From: Sipunculus nudus
Lineage: Eukaryota; Annelida; Sipuncula; Golfingiida; Sipunculidae
Length of the DNA: 64,000 nucleotides
Direction of reading: 5' to 3'
Assembly (NCBI GenBank): GCA_026874595.1
Contig: CM049320.1
Location: 39,122,714 to 39,186,713, forward strand
In this document: one piece after another, positions 47,017 to 59,000 of the stretch
Layout: the number at the start of each line of letters is the position of its first letter
Position numbering within the stretch: the stretch's first letter is position 1
The notes under the pieces: model-generated
Seen by the model: the letters and a program-made list of their open reading frames with translations, nothing else
Databases searched by the model: none
What the model was told of the DNA's origin: nothing
Position numbers and translations under genes: made by a program

Positions 47017-50000
47017 GTGAGTTATTCCCTGCTTGTGAAATATGTATTTCTTGGGTTGGAGGTTTTTACTAACAGAAGTACCTGAAATTTGATGCTTATT
47101 GCTTAATAGTTAGTGCATGACTGCTACAGATTATTAACCTTGATAAAAGTACAGTGATACCTTGTCATGTGTGAAAGTTTAAGTCAAATGCCCTTTTTGT
47201 TTAAATCTTAAGCTACTTCATCCAATATAATTAAGTGAAATTATTACCAACAAAATTATCTTGTGTCAAGCCTTGCATCATGAAATATTTTTGCTATCAT
47301 TCTCTCTGACTTCCAACACGGCAGGATTACACTGTATTATTATGTTCCCCCTCCCATGTGGAAGATAATATAGTTATTGCTTGGTCATCAAATTGGTGAC
47401 CTTGACCTTTATCTTCAAGATCAAATCAGGTGAAATACAATTTTTTTGTGAAAACTTGAATATTACTTTTGAACCACTCCGCATTTTTGTTATATTTGAA
47501 AAGTACATTGTTTCTACCAAAATCTCAGATGTGTTCGAAAACTGGTGATCTTCACCTTTGATACATGAATTATTTCTACAAGAATCTCAGATGAGTTCAA
47601 AAACTGTAGACCTTGATCTTCCTCTTCAAGGTCAAATCTTCAGAAATATTTTTAAGAAGTCCATATTTTTTTCCTCAAATGGGTGACCAATAGAGAGGGG
47701 AGACATATATCTGTTTTAACATCGCAAAAACAAACTCATTCTAGTTTGTATGTAGATCATTAATTCTAACATCTCCCTCAGTCTATTATGAGAATACATT
47801 CTGAATTAGAGAAATAGTCTTATACCCTTGTTTACTAACTGTATATAATATACCTCCTGAAGGATCCTAACCAGACTGCTGTGTGCTACACAGATTTACT
47901 GACTCATAGTTTGATTACAGTTGGGCTCTGAAAGAAAGGTGGCCCTTAATACCAGTGAATAGGTATGACCTTTGTCTGTAATAATGTGTAGAATCATTTA
48001 GAAAAAAAAAAACATTGTTATCCAGATTACCAAGTTAGAAATTGGTATTTAGTTGTATCTTGCTGCTCCAAGTAATTTATAAAGCTAAATATTCAAAATG
48101 GACAAATTTCTGATGTTTTGGCAATGAATAAAAGTTAAATATATTTGTTATTTTCAGTATTCTGTTGCATACAGCAGTGTATTTACTTGCTGTATATTCA
48201 TATGCCAAACTGTAGTAACAGGAACGTGACAGCTCTGTTCTCCTGTTACATGGTTATCTGTCATCTCATACAGTTACAACAAATCATAAGACCTGATTTA
48301 AACCACAAGCTGCATGATACTGTCACCGTAAATTATCATTAATGGCCTCCATTGACTCATACTGTCTGCTTACAACAAACAACTGAGCTGATGTGTATCT
48401 TTTAGCTAATAAAGCTTCCTCATTTGAAAATGGGTCATTTCTTCTCAGTAATACTGCTAGCCTTAAATCTAATGTTCACTTTTGTTTTGAAACATAGCTA
48501 CTAACACAAGTCATTACAGAGGGATGAAACGTACTCTTGATTGAGGTTTGTTGTTTTTGCCAATTGTTTTTGCCTTGTCCTGTGTTGAGTTTCGAAACTC
48601 ATGACCTTGACCTTAATCTTCAATTCAGATCTAGATAATTCTAGGATTATTGTGAACCCTATAACCCATTGAGTATTGCATACTTTTCCTCTTATTTGGG
48701 GATGGGGGTGGGGGACAGACATGTCTGTTTTTGCAAATGGCAAAACAAAGCCATTCTAGGTACCATACAAAACCCACCTTTTGTCAAGCATTGTGTCAGT
48801 TGAGGCTTTATTGCAAGTCCCTCTGACTTTTGACACATTGTGGTTTTACTGTATGTCTTTGTATATACTCAAAACATTTTGGAACTTTTGATTTATAGGC
48901 AGTGTCCAAACCATTTTTAGGCAGGTTTTATATATGAAACAGGTTCAAGCAAAAGCTTTTTTCTAGTAAAACATGCGGCAATTGAGTATTTGAGCATCTA
49001 GGTCCTTGTTGTATATAATATTGACATATCTGTCAGTCTGTGAGTGATCTGATCAAAATCACATTCCGGTCTAAACTCCTGCTAGAAAAAAACTAACAAG
49101 TGGTCCGGATATGTGATATTGTCTGACATATATTTTGTGTTGGGTTTAAAACCAAATCAACACCAGATTAACACTGTGGGTTAAGGTCAAGTGATAGCTA
49201 TTTTAATCTGGTCATAATCCCAAAATGTTTCCTTGTAAAACATACCAGGCAATTTTGATTTATTCAGATTTCATAGATAGCAACCTGTCAATTCTTAAAT
49301 CATACTTTTTAGGCATGCAGAGTCATTTATTTTCTATTGAAAGATAAAAGAAATGTATATGAGTACCGATTTGTTATCTCTTTAAAAGCCAAGAGAAATA
49401 TCTTTTTATTGAGTGTTTGAGTGCTGAGTCATTTGTTTGCTTTATAAAAGCCAAGAGAAACATACCCTGATAAAGATTGCAGAGTTTTATTTTTACATTT
49501 TTAAAGTCATATAGCCTTATATGGAGTGCAGCTTGTTTTTGTTTGTTATTTAAACGCAAAGAGAATGTCTTTACATATTGAGTACTGAGTATTTTGTTTT
49601 GCTATATAAAAGCCAAGAGAGACATACCTTTACAAGGAATGCAGAGTTTTTTTTTTACTTTTCAAACACCGAGAAACATATCCTTATATGCAGTGCAGAG
49701 TTATTCTCAATGTAAAAGCCGAAAGTAAAACTGGTAGATAAGTTTATGGAGTGCAGAGTTATTAGGGCCCCGCTTGACAAGCGGTGCCCTATAGTGATCA
49801 CCGTGTCAGTCCTTCCTTCCGTCTATCCGTCCTTCCGTACTTCTGTCCATCCATCAGTGACACTTTCTTTGGCACATGATAACTCAACAACAACATACTG
49901 GAGCTTTTTTGTTACTATTTCAAAGCCAAGAGAACCATATAGCCTTTTATAGATTGTTCTAGATATTTCAATGTCAAGAGAAATATTTCCTTATAAGGAG

Positions 50001-53000
50001 AGCCAAGTTATTTATTTTTTTTTTTAATAAAAAGACATGAAAATTACAATATATCCTTATATTATAAGTGCAAAGTTTCTTGTTTGCTGTTTAAAGCATA
50101 TTCCTGTATGAAGCTCAGAGGTATGATGTATAAGATCAGCTGATGTTTTTACATATTAAAATTTACTTCTGTCTTAATGGCCATGCTTGATAATAAAATG
50201 GGGTCCTCTCATTGTTAAGGAACAATTAAAGAACATTTTAATCCAGGATTCTACTTGTCATGCAGAGAAATGGTTGGTAATTGGGGTAAGTTTCTCTTTA
50301 TAAATAGGTTATAGCAAGCTTTACTCCACATTTCATGGGCCTGTCACTAGGCTTGCCATCATATGCCTGAACATACATGAAGTTAATCTGGCTTCTGTGG
50401 CTCAGGGGTAGAACCAAAATTTGTGAATTCAAATCTCAGCTGGTGGTGAGATTTTTCATGGGTGGCCCCAACCCAGGGTGAGAGCTCTGCAGGCTTAATG
50501 GGAAGGACATGCCCTACGGCTGTTTCACTCACAAATGAGTGCGCTTTATTGTACCTCAGTGGTATGACCCAGCAATGGGGACGATTATGCACCCAGGCCA
50601 CGCAGGTGCAGTAGTCACTGGGCCTGGTTAACACCAGGATATTTCATAGTCCAAAACAGGTATGGAACACTGCAGATATACATATACTTAGTTAACTTAG
50701 CATTAAAAAAAATGGAGGCGACTACCTCAACCAAAAAAAAAAACAAAAGTTAATATGGTAAAATAGCTTAAACATTCCAAGTTTAAAAGATATAATCACC
50801 ATGCAGGATGGATATACATTCAATTATATAAGTGCCCTGTATACACTGTATTACAATGATGCTATCATACTCATCTTATAAACATATGCCAGGAACCACA
50901 ACAGATGTAGAAAGATTAGTCAGGATAGATCAGGTCAGCTTCCTGCAGTATCTACCCTCTGATAGGGACCAGTCTTTATAATTCATGCCAGTCCAGGAAG
51001 TTAAAACCGCAGTGTGGTGATAACACTGAACAATTAATTTTTGTTGATACTGATCCCTTTGGGGTGTATTTCTAATGAATGGTCCCTTAATGTGGCAGGA
51101 TATCCCTTTGGGATTGGTCTTGTATCCCATTTCATTCTAACAATACCAGAGACAGGTAGTGCAGGGACTGGTGTCATCTTTGTCGTTGGTCAAGTGTAAC
51201 AGTGTCACACTCACCTCAGTCAGTAGTTACTTATGATTCATCACTTTAAACATGATATGTCTGGCGGTAAGTATGTACTTTTCTTCGGTTTGTCTTTAGT
51301 GTACTAAATTTTTAACTTGCCATTCCTGCAGTGAGTAACAACTTGTATTGATAAAATTGTGCATGGATCCTTTAATTATTCACTTACATTAACTTTAATC
51401 TTTAGTGTTATTTTATTTATTCTTTGAGAAGTAGCTTGTGGTATTCCTATTTTTGAGATGGTGAAAATTTTATATCTTCAATTGAAAATAATATGTATTT
51501 AAGTGTGAATTTAGGTTATTGGGTGGTTAATATTTTGAGGAAATAGGTATGGCAGGTCTCATTTGAGATGGGAAATTGATATGTCAAACAGAGAAAAGTC
51601 TTTCCTGAATTGTACAGAGAGATGCTCTTTTTCATGTTTCTTGTCATAGAGGGAATGGGTATAATCAGTATCTCAAATGTAAAGATTGTGTCTGTTATCA
51701 GTATCTCAAATGTAGAGATTGTGTTTGTTATTTAGCATTATCATTGTCTCAGGTGTGGAGATAGTGGCTGTTATCTGTGTCTTAGGTGTAGAGATAGTGG
51801 CTGTTATCAGTGTCTTAGGTGTAGAGATAGTGGCTGTTATCAGTGTCTTAGTTTTAGAGATAGTGGCTGTTATCAGTGTCTCAGATGTAGAGATAGTGGC
51901 TGTTATCAGTGTCTCAGGTGTAGAGAAAGTGGCTGTTATCAGTGTCTTAGGTGTAGAGAAAGTGGCTGTTATTATTGTCACAGGTGTAGAGATAGTGGCT
52001 ATTATCAGTGTCCTACATGTAGAGGTAGCAGCTATTATCAGTGTCTCAGGTATAGAGATCCTTTGGCTATTATCATTGTCTCAGGTATGTAGATGGTGAT
52101 TATTATCAATGTCTTAGGTGAAGAAATAGTGAATGTAATCTTTGTGTCAGGTTTTGAGTTAGTGACTGTTATCAGTTTCTCAGATGTAGAGATTGTGACT
52201 GTTATTAGTCTCAGGAGTAGATATAGTGAGTATAATCATTGTCTCAGGTGTGCAGATAGTGGCTGTTATCAGTGTCTCATGTATAGAGATAGTGACTGTT
52301 AACAGTGTCTCAGTTATAGAGATAGTAACTGTTGTCAGTGTCACAGGTGTAGATATAGTAGCTATTATCAGTGTCTTATATGTAGAGATAGTGACTTGTC
52401 AGTGTTACAGGTGTGGAGATAGTGGCTATTATCATTGTCCCAGGTATATAGAATTATTATAGATGGTGACTATTATATCATTGTCTCAGTATGGAGATAG
52501 TGGGCATTATCAATGTCTCAGACATAGAGACAGTGGCAGTTAATCATTGTCTCAGGTATAGAGAGAGTTACTCTTATCATTGTCTCTGGTATATAGATGG
52601 CGGGTATTATCAGTCTCTTAGGTGTAGAGAAAGTGGCTGTTATCATTGTCACAGCTGTAGAGAGTTCTGCTTCTTAATCTAAAATATCTTTGTTTGCTCA
52701 TGTGTGCTTCTGTGCTGTTATGTCTTTTGTTTAAATTCAGTGAGAGTGAAAGAAAATTGTTCATTACTATATTACAGTGATACTACTGAATTGCTAAACT
52801 TAAGCTTTAATCAAGTCAATGGTTATTGTTTCAGGTCAACATGCAAAGTCCGTCCCATACACGGGGTCAAAGGTCGGGATGCCAGCGTGAACCTGGAAGT
52901 CGGATTGCTGCCATCACACAACAGTTACGACGGAAAAGTGAGTCTGAAGATCCCCTTGATCAGTCACCAAGGAAATCTACCTCCAGGTTTGAAGTGAGGC

Positions 53001-56000
53001 AGCAGCCTTCCTCTGAGAAGACACCAAGTCCGTTGAAATTAGGAAGGTCATGTAGACTTAAGGATGATAAGGCCAGTTTGTCACTGGCAGAGAAGTATAA
53101 GTCACCGAAAGGAAAATTATTAAGCCAAGTGTTAAAAACTGATATTAGTACTAACAAGTTGATACGCAGTGCCAGTGACGCTTCAAGACCCAGTGTGCCT
53201 GCCTGGAGAAAGCCTGCAGATTCGGAAAAGTCAAGCAGCCTTGATAGGTCAGTAAGTGATGGTGCTACAGGAATGAGTAACCAAACGATACATCCCCCAT
53301 CAAGGGCCCGGCCCCCGAGGCATGATCCTGATGAACGGCTACCAAGTGTACAAAACATAGCACAAATATTTGGGTCGGTGAAAAAGGGACCAGCGCAGAA
53401 AGAGTGTGGAAGTCCTCGTGGTTCTCTGACTTCCGATGAAAAACCATCAGGTCTTCTGAGGACTACTAAACCTTCCCTTCCCACAAAACCAAAGGACTTA
53501 CCATTAAATAAACCAAGTGATTGGAAATCAAAAGAAACCCGTAAAAATGAAAATGAGGCCAAGCCTCCTGTGATGAAAGTTCGTGATTCACCGCACACAA
53601 AACATAAAGCAGTCACTCCAGGCGTTGTGTCCAAACCTGCAGTGCACACTAAGACTGATCGATTTGGGAGCTTAACTCGGAAGGGCAAGAAAGGCCGCCC
53701 AACTTTACCAAGGAAACCCCCAAGGAATGAGTTAGAATCTGATACTAAATCTACATGTAGTGTGGTGGAAACAAAAAATACGGATAAAAAAAACACAGCA
53801 TCTGGAGAGAGTAGATGTTTGTCCGATATAACCAAAAAGTCCAACTCGTTGGACACCTCAAAGTCTAGTTCATTTATCAGCAGTAGATTGGAACAGTTTT
53901 CGGGTAATTCTAGTCAGTTGTCAAAGTGTGATGAACCTAAGACCTCATGTTCCTTACCTAAGACTCTGCTTGGCACAAAGCCAGGTGCTTATGATGATGT
54001 CAAAATAAACATCACCCATGGCGACACAAGCTCCAAAAAAGACCAAGAAAAATCAGGTAAGGTTTACAGTTTCACTTTCTGTGCATGAATTATATTTTTA
54101 TGGTTCAAGTCCAGCATAGATGATTTGCCTGAGACAGGCTACCTTATTTTCCTTTGTTTTTAGCTCAGCTGACTTTCAGTCATGCTGAGCTATAGCGATC
54201 ACTCTTTGTCCGTCATCCGTCTGTCTGTCTGTCCGTTAACCTGGCACAAATCGTACCCGCCGGACTTACAATCTTGTTACTTGACATTCTTAGAGGTCGA
54301 TGAAAAATCTCCTTGGAAACCAGAAATTTGGTCTCTGTTACCTATATCCTCCGAGCTATTGGGCCCCAAAGTACCCCCCAGAATAGTCAAAAATTTCATA
54401 CAAAAACTTCAAAATCTCGTTAACTACATCACTGATGGTCATGATTTTTGGCATACATATTGATCATGAGATGTTTCATCAGTTCCTGCAGACTGGTGGC
54501 GCCATCTGTATTTTTCGATTTTTTACGAATTTTTTTCTCTATTTTTGAGACCTTTAAAAATGTGAACATCTGTTAACAGGGCACAAATCGTAAAGACTGG
54601 ACCTAGAATCTTCATTTGTTGACACAGTGCGAGACCCATGAAAAGTCTCCATGAAAACCAGAAATTAGGTCTCTGTTACCCATATCCTTTAAGCTGTGGG
54701 GCTCCCAATTACCCCCAAGAATAATGGAAAATTTGATAAAAAAAAAAAACTGCAACATCTCAATAACTACAACACTGATGGTCATGATTTTTGGCATACA
54801 TATTGATCAAGAGGTGTTCCATCAGTTCCTGCAGTCTGGTGGCACCACCTGTATTTTTTCAAATTTTTATAATTTTTTTTCTCTATTTATGAGACCTTTA
54901 AGGATGTAGTTATCTGTCAACAGGGTACAAATCTTAACGACAACCTAGAATCTTCATTCTTGACACACAGGGAGACCCATGAAAAGTGTCCATGGAAACC
55001 TGAAATTAGGTCTCTGTTACCCATATCCTTTGAGCAATGGCACTCCAAAGTACACCTCAGAATAATGGAAAATTTGATACAAAAGCTGAAGTATCTGAAC
55101 AACTAATGCAGAGATCACCATAATTGTTTGCATGGATATTGATCATGGAATGTTTCATCAGTTTCTGCAGACTGATGGCACCACATATATTTGTTCGGGT
55201 TTTTTTACGAATTTTTTTCTCTACTTTTGCGACCTTTAAAGATATGAACATCGATTAACAGGGCACAAATTGTATAGACTGGACCTAGAATCTTCATTCT
55301 TGACACACAGGGAGATCCATGAAAAGTCTCCATGAAAATAGAAATTAGGTCTCTGTTACCCATATCCTTTAAGCTATAGGACTCCGAAGTATCCCTAAGA
55401 ATAATGAAAAATTTGATACAAAAACTGCAGTATCTCAATAACTACAACACTGATGGTCATGATTTTTGGCATACATATTGATCATGAGGTGTTCCATCAG
55501 TTTCTGCAGACTGGGTGCGCCACCTCTATTTTTTCAAATTTTTACAATTTTTTTCTCTATTTTTGAGACCTTTAAAAATGTGAACATCTGTTAACAGGGC
55601 ACAAATCGTAAAGACTGGACCTAGAATCTTCATTTGTTGACACAGTGCGAGACCTATGAAAAGTCTCCATGAAAACCAGAAATTAGGTCTCCGCCACCCA
55701 AATCCTTTGAGCTATGGGGCCCCAAAGTATCCCTCAGAATAATGAACAATTTGATACAAAAGCTGAAGTATCTGAACAACTAATGCAGAGATCACCATGA
55801 TTCATTAAGTCTTTTTTTTTAGTTTCTGCAGACTGGTGGAGCCACTTGTATTTTTTACGCATTTTTTCTCTATTTTTGAGATACATAAATACAGACACAA
55901 TTTTGGCCTGTTGATTAATCTGTTTGATGCTTCAGTTGAATTAATGGGTATATACTACCATTCAGATGATAAAATTTCCTTTTGCGAATCTCTTGCCAGT

Positions 56001-59000
56001 CAGCTGAGCGTCATGACCCATGGGTCACTTGGTTTTTTTTTTGCTCCTGCATGGAAGGTTCTCATAAGGAAGGCTAAGATAAGAGGCTTAGATAAGGATA
56101 AGAATCAGTTGAAGATAAGATGGTGTTAAAGAAGAAATATAAACGGTCAAAGCCAGTCGAAGCGAGTCTCCTGTACTGCACTTTTAATATTTTAATTCAG
56201 GATTACCAAGTATATCTGGTGTGTTTTCTCGTCTGTCAGTTCCTTTCTCTCTTTGTCATTGATGAACAGTATTAACAAGGTTTCTTAGCAGTCTCCTCAT
56301 GGAGATTATGATGATTTACTCTTACCCAGCAACAGTTTATTATCACTTTAAACTGATTTATACAAATGTGCTGACTCAAACTTGTGTGTAAAGAACCATT
56401 TTCACAGAGAAATCTACTGATATAGATCATCACCATGTTAGCAAGTAAATTAGTAACGTATCTGTTTCTCATTTATTGCGTCTGTGTGAATGCAGCTGTC
56501 CATGGGTGAACATCGAAACTAGATCTATGGCACATACATGTTCAAGAGCTTCAACATCATATGATGCCATCAAATTTGACAACTCACAGGTCCCAGTGAG
56601 GTGGTACAAGAGACAAAATATGATTCAAAATGAATCGATTCTGAGATTAATAATCAATTTCAATTAAATTGAGGGGTAGAAATTAAACGCCTGGATTACT
56701 CCATGCAATGTTACACCTTTATAGTTTAACATGATTGTGTTGGTTGTTTGGTAAACCAGATGCACACACATCACGTTTATTGACAAATGATGGTGGTAGT
56801 CACTGGCAGTCCTGATGGTTTACCATGCTGTGCTGATGGTGGCCACCAGGCACTGGAGGTTACTTTCTGGCACTGAAGGTGACAACCTGGCACTGTAGTT
56901 ACCACCAGGCACTGAAGGTGACCTCAAGGCACTGAAGTTGACCACCCAGCACTGAAGGTGACCTCCAGGCACTGAAGAGAACCACCTGGCACTGAAGGTG
57001 ACCATCGGGCACTGAAGGTGACCACCAGGAACTGAAGGTGGCCACCAGGCACTGAAGGTGACCTCCAGGCACGGAAGGTGACCACCCAGCAGTGAAGGTG
57101 ACTCCCTGGCACTGAAGGTGACCTCCAGCAGTAAAGGTGACTCCCTGGCACTGAATGTGACCTCCAGCAGTGAAGGTGACTCCCTGGCACTGAAGGTGAC
57201 CTCCAGCAGTGAAGGTGGCCACCAGGCACTGAAGGTGACCTCCAGGCACGGAAGGTGACCACCCAGCAGTGAAGGTGACTCCCTGGCACTGAAGGTGACC
57301 TCCAGCAGTGAAGGTGGCCACCAGGCACTGAAGGTGACCTCCAGGCACGGAAGGTGACCACCCAGCAGTGAAGGTGACTCCCTGGCACTGAAGGTGACCT
57401 CCAGGCCAGAAGGTGACTCCCTGGCACTGAAGGTGACCTACAGGCACTAAAGGTGACAACCTGGCACTGAAGGTGACTCCCTGGCACTAAAGGTGACCAC
57501 CAGGCACTGAAGGTAACCATCTGGCACTGAAGGTGACCTCCAGGCACTGAAGGTGATAACCTGGCACTGAATGTGACTCCCTGGCACTAAAGGTAAACAT
57601 CTGGCACTGAAGGTGACCACAAGGCACTGAAGGTGACAACCTGGCACTGAAGGTGGCCACCAGTCACTGAAGGTGACCTCCAGGCACTGAAGGTAACCAT
57701 CTGGCAATGAAGTTGACCTCCAGGCACTGAAGGTAACCATCTGGCACTGAAGGTGACCTCCAGGCACTGAAGTTAACCATCTGGCACTGAAGGTGACCAC
57801 CAGGCACTGAAGGTGACCTCCAGGCACTGAAGGTGACAACCTGGCACTGAAGGTGGCCATCAGGCACTGAAGGTGACCTCCAGGCACTGAAGGTGACAAC
57901 CTGGCACTGAAGGTGGCCATCAGGCACTGAAGGTGACCTCCAGGCACTGAAGGTGACCACCTGGCACTGAAGGTGGCCAAGAGGCACTGAAGGTGACCTC
58001 CAGGCACTGAAGGTGACAACCTGGCACTGAAGGTGGCCATCAGGCACTGAAGGTGACCTCCAGGCACTGAAGGTGACCACCTGGCACTGAAGGTGACCTC
58101 CAGGCACTGAAGGTGACAACCTGGCACTGAAGGTGGCCAAGAGGCACTGAAGGTGACCTCCAGGCACTGAAGGTGACAACCTTGCACTGAAGGTGGCCAC
58201 CAGGCGCTGAAGGTGATCTCCAGGCACTGAAGGTGACAACCTGGCACTGAAGGTGACCACCAGGCACTGAAGGTGACCTCCAGGCACTGATGGTGACAAC
58301 CTGGCACTGAAGGTGGCCATCAGGCACTGAAGGTAACCATCTGGCACTGAAGGTGACCTCCAGGCACTGAAGTTAACCATCTGGCACTGAAGGTGACCAC
58401 CAGGCACTGAAGATGACCCCCTGGCATTGAAGGTAACCACCAGGCACTGAACTGAAGATTACCACCTGGCACTGAAGGTGACCATGTGGCACTGAAGGTG
58501 ACCACCTGGCACTGAATATATTCTATCCTGATATATTCTACCCTGATTATACATCCTTATTATAGGAATTAATTATATTAAATAATACATGCGCTAAAAC
58601 ATATTAACCAGATTGGGGCCCAATGGAACATCCAACAAGTAGAAATTTATGTTAATTACTGTCAGATAATCTGAAAGTTAGGATTTCATTTATAATAGCA
58701 ATCTTTGATTTACAGGTAACATACAAGATCTATTATTATTTATAATATTAATATTTTTCCTGTCGACTTGCCTTTGATAAATGAGCCTCTTATTCATGAA
58801 TTTTATTTTCACGATAATTTCCTGTCCGCGAATATCGCTAATTTGAATCCGTCGAAAACAAAAAACAACCACAGTCATTCAAATTTGATTAACATATACT
58901 GGCATAGTTTTGTTTGTCATGTTTTCTGACTAAAATGCAAACCTTTCAACTAAAATATACATAAATTATTATGTTATGCTTGATTATATATGCATGTTTT

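Noticed and set aside
51706-51981. 91-codon minus-strand ORF of TLITATISTPE repeats
   Set aside because: Reading of the 33-bp minisatellite; the plus frame is equally open.
52960-53856. 298-codon ORF on the minus strand
   Set aside because: Lies wholly inside the plus-strand main exon, has biased shadow composition, no splice or start context and no recognisable domain.
56899-58440. Four long minus-strand ORFs of 186-286 codons
   Set aside because: They are overlapping readings of the stop-free 20-bp minisatellite in different frames, without a transcript signal. Described as a repeat instead.
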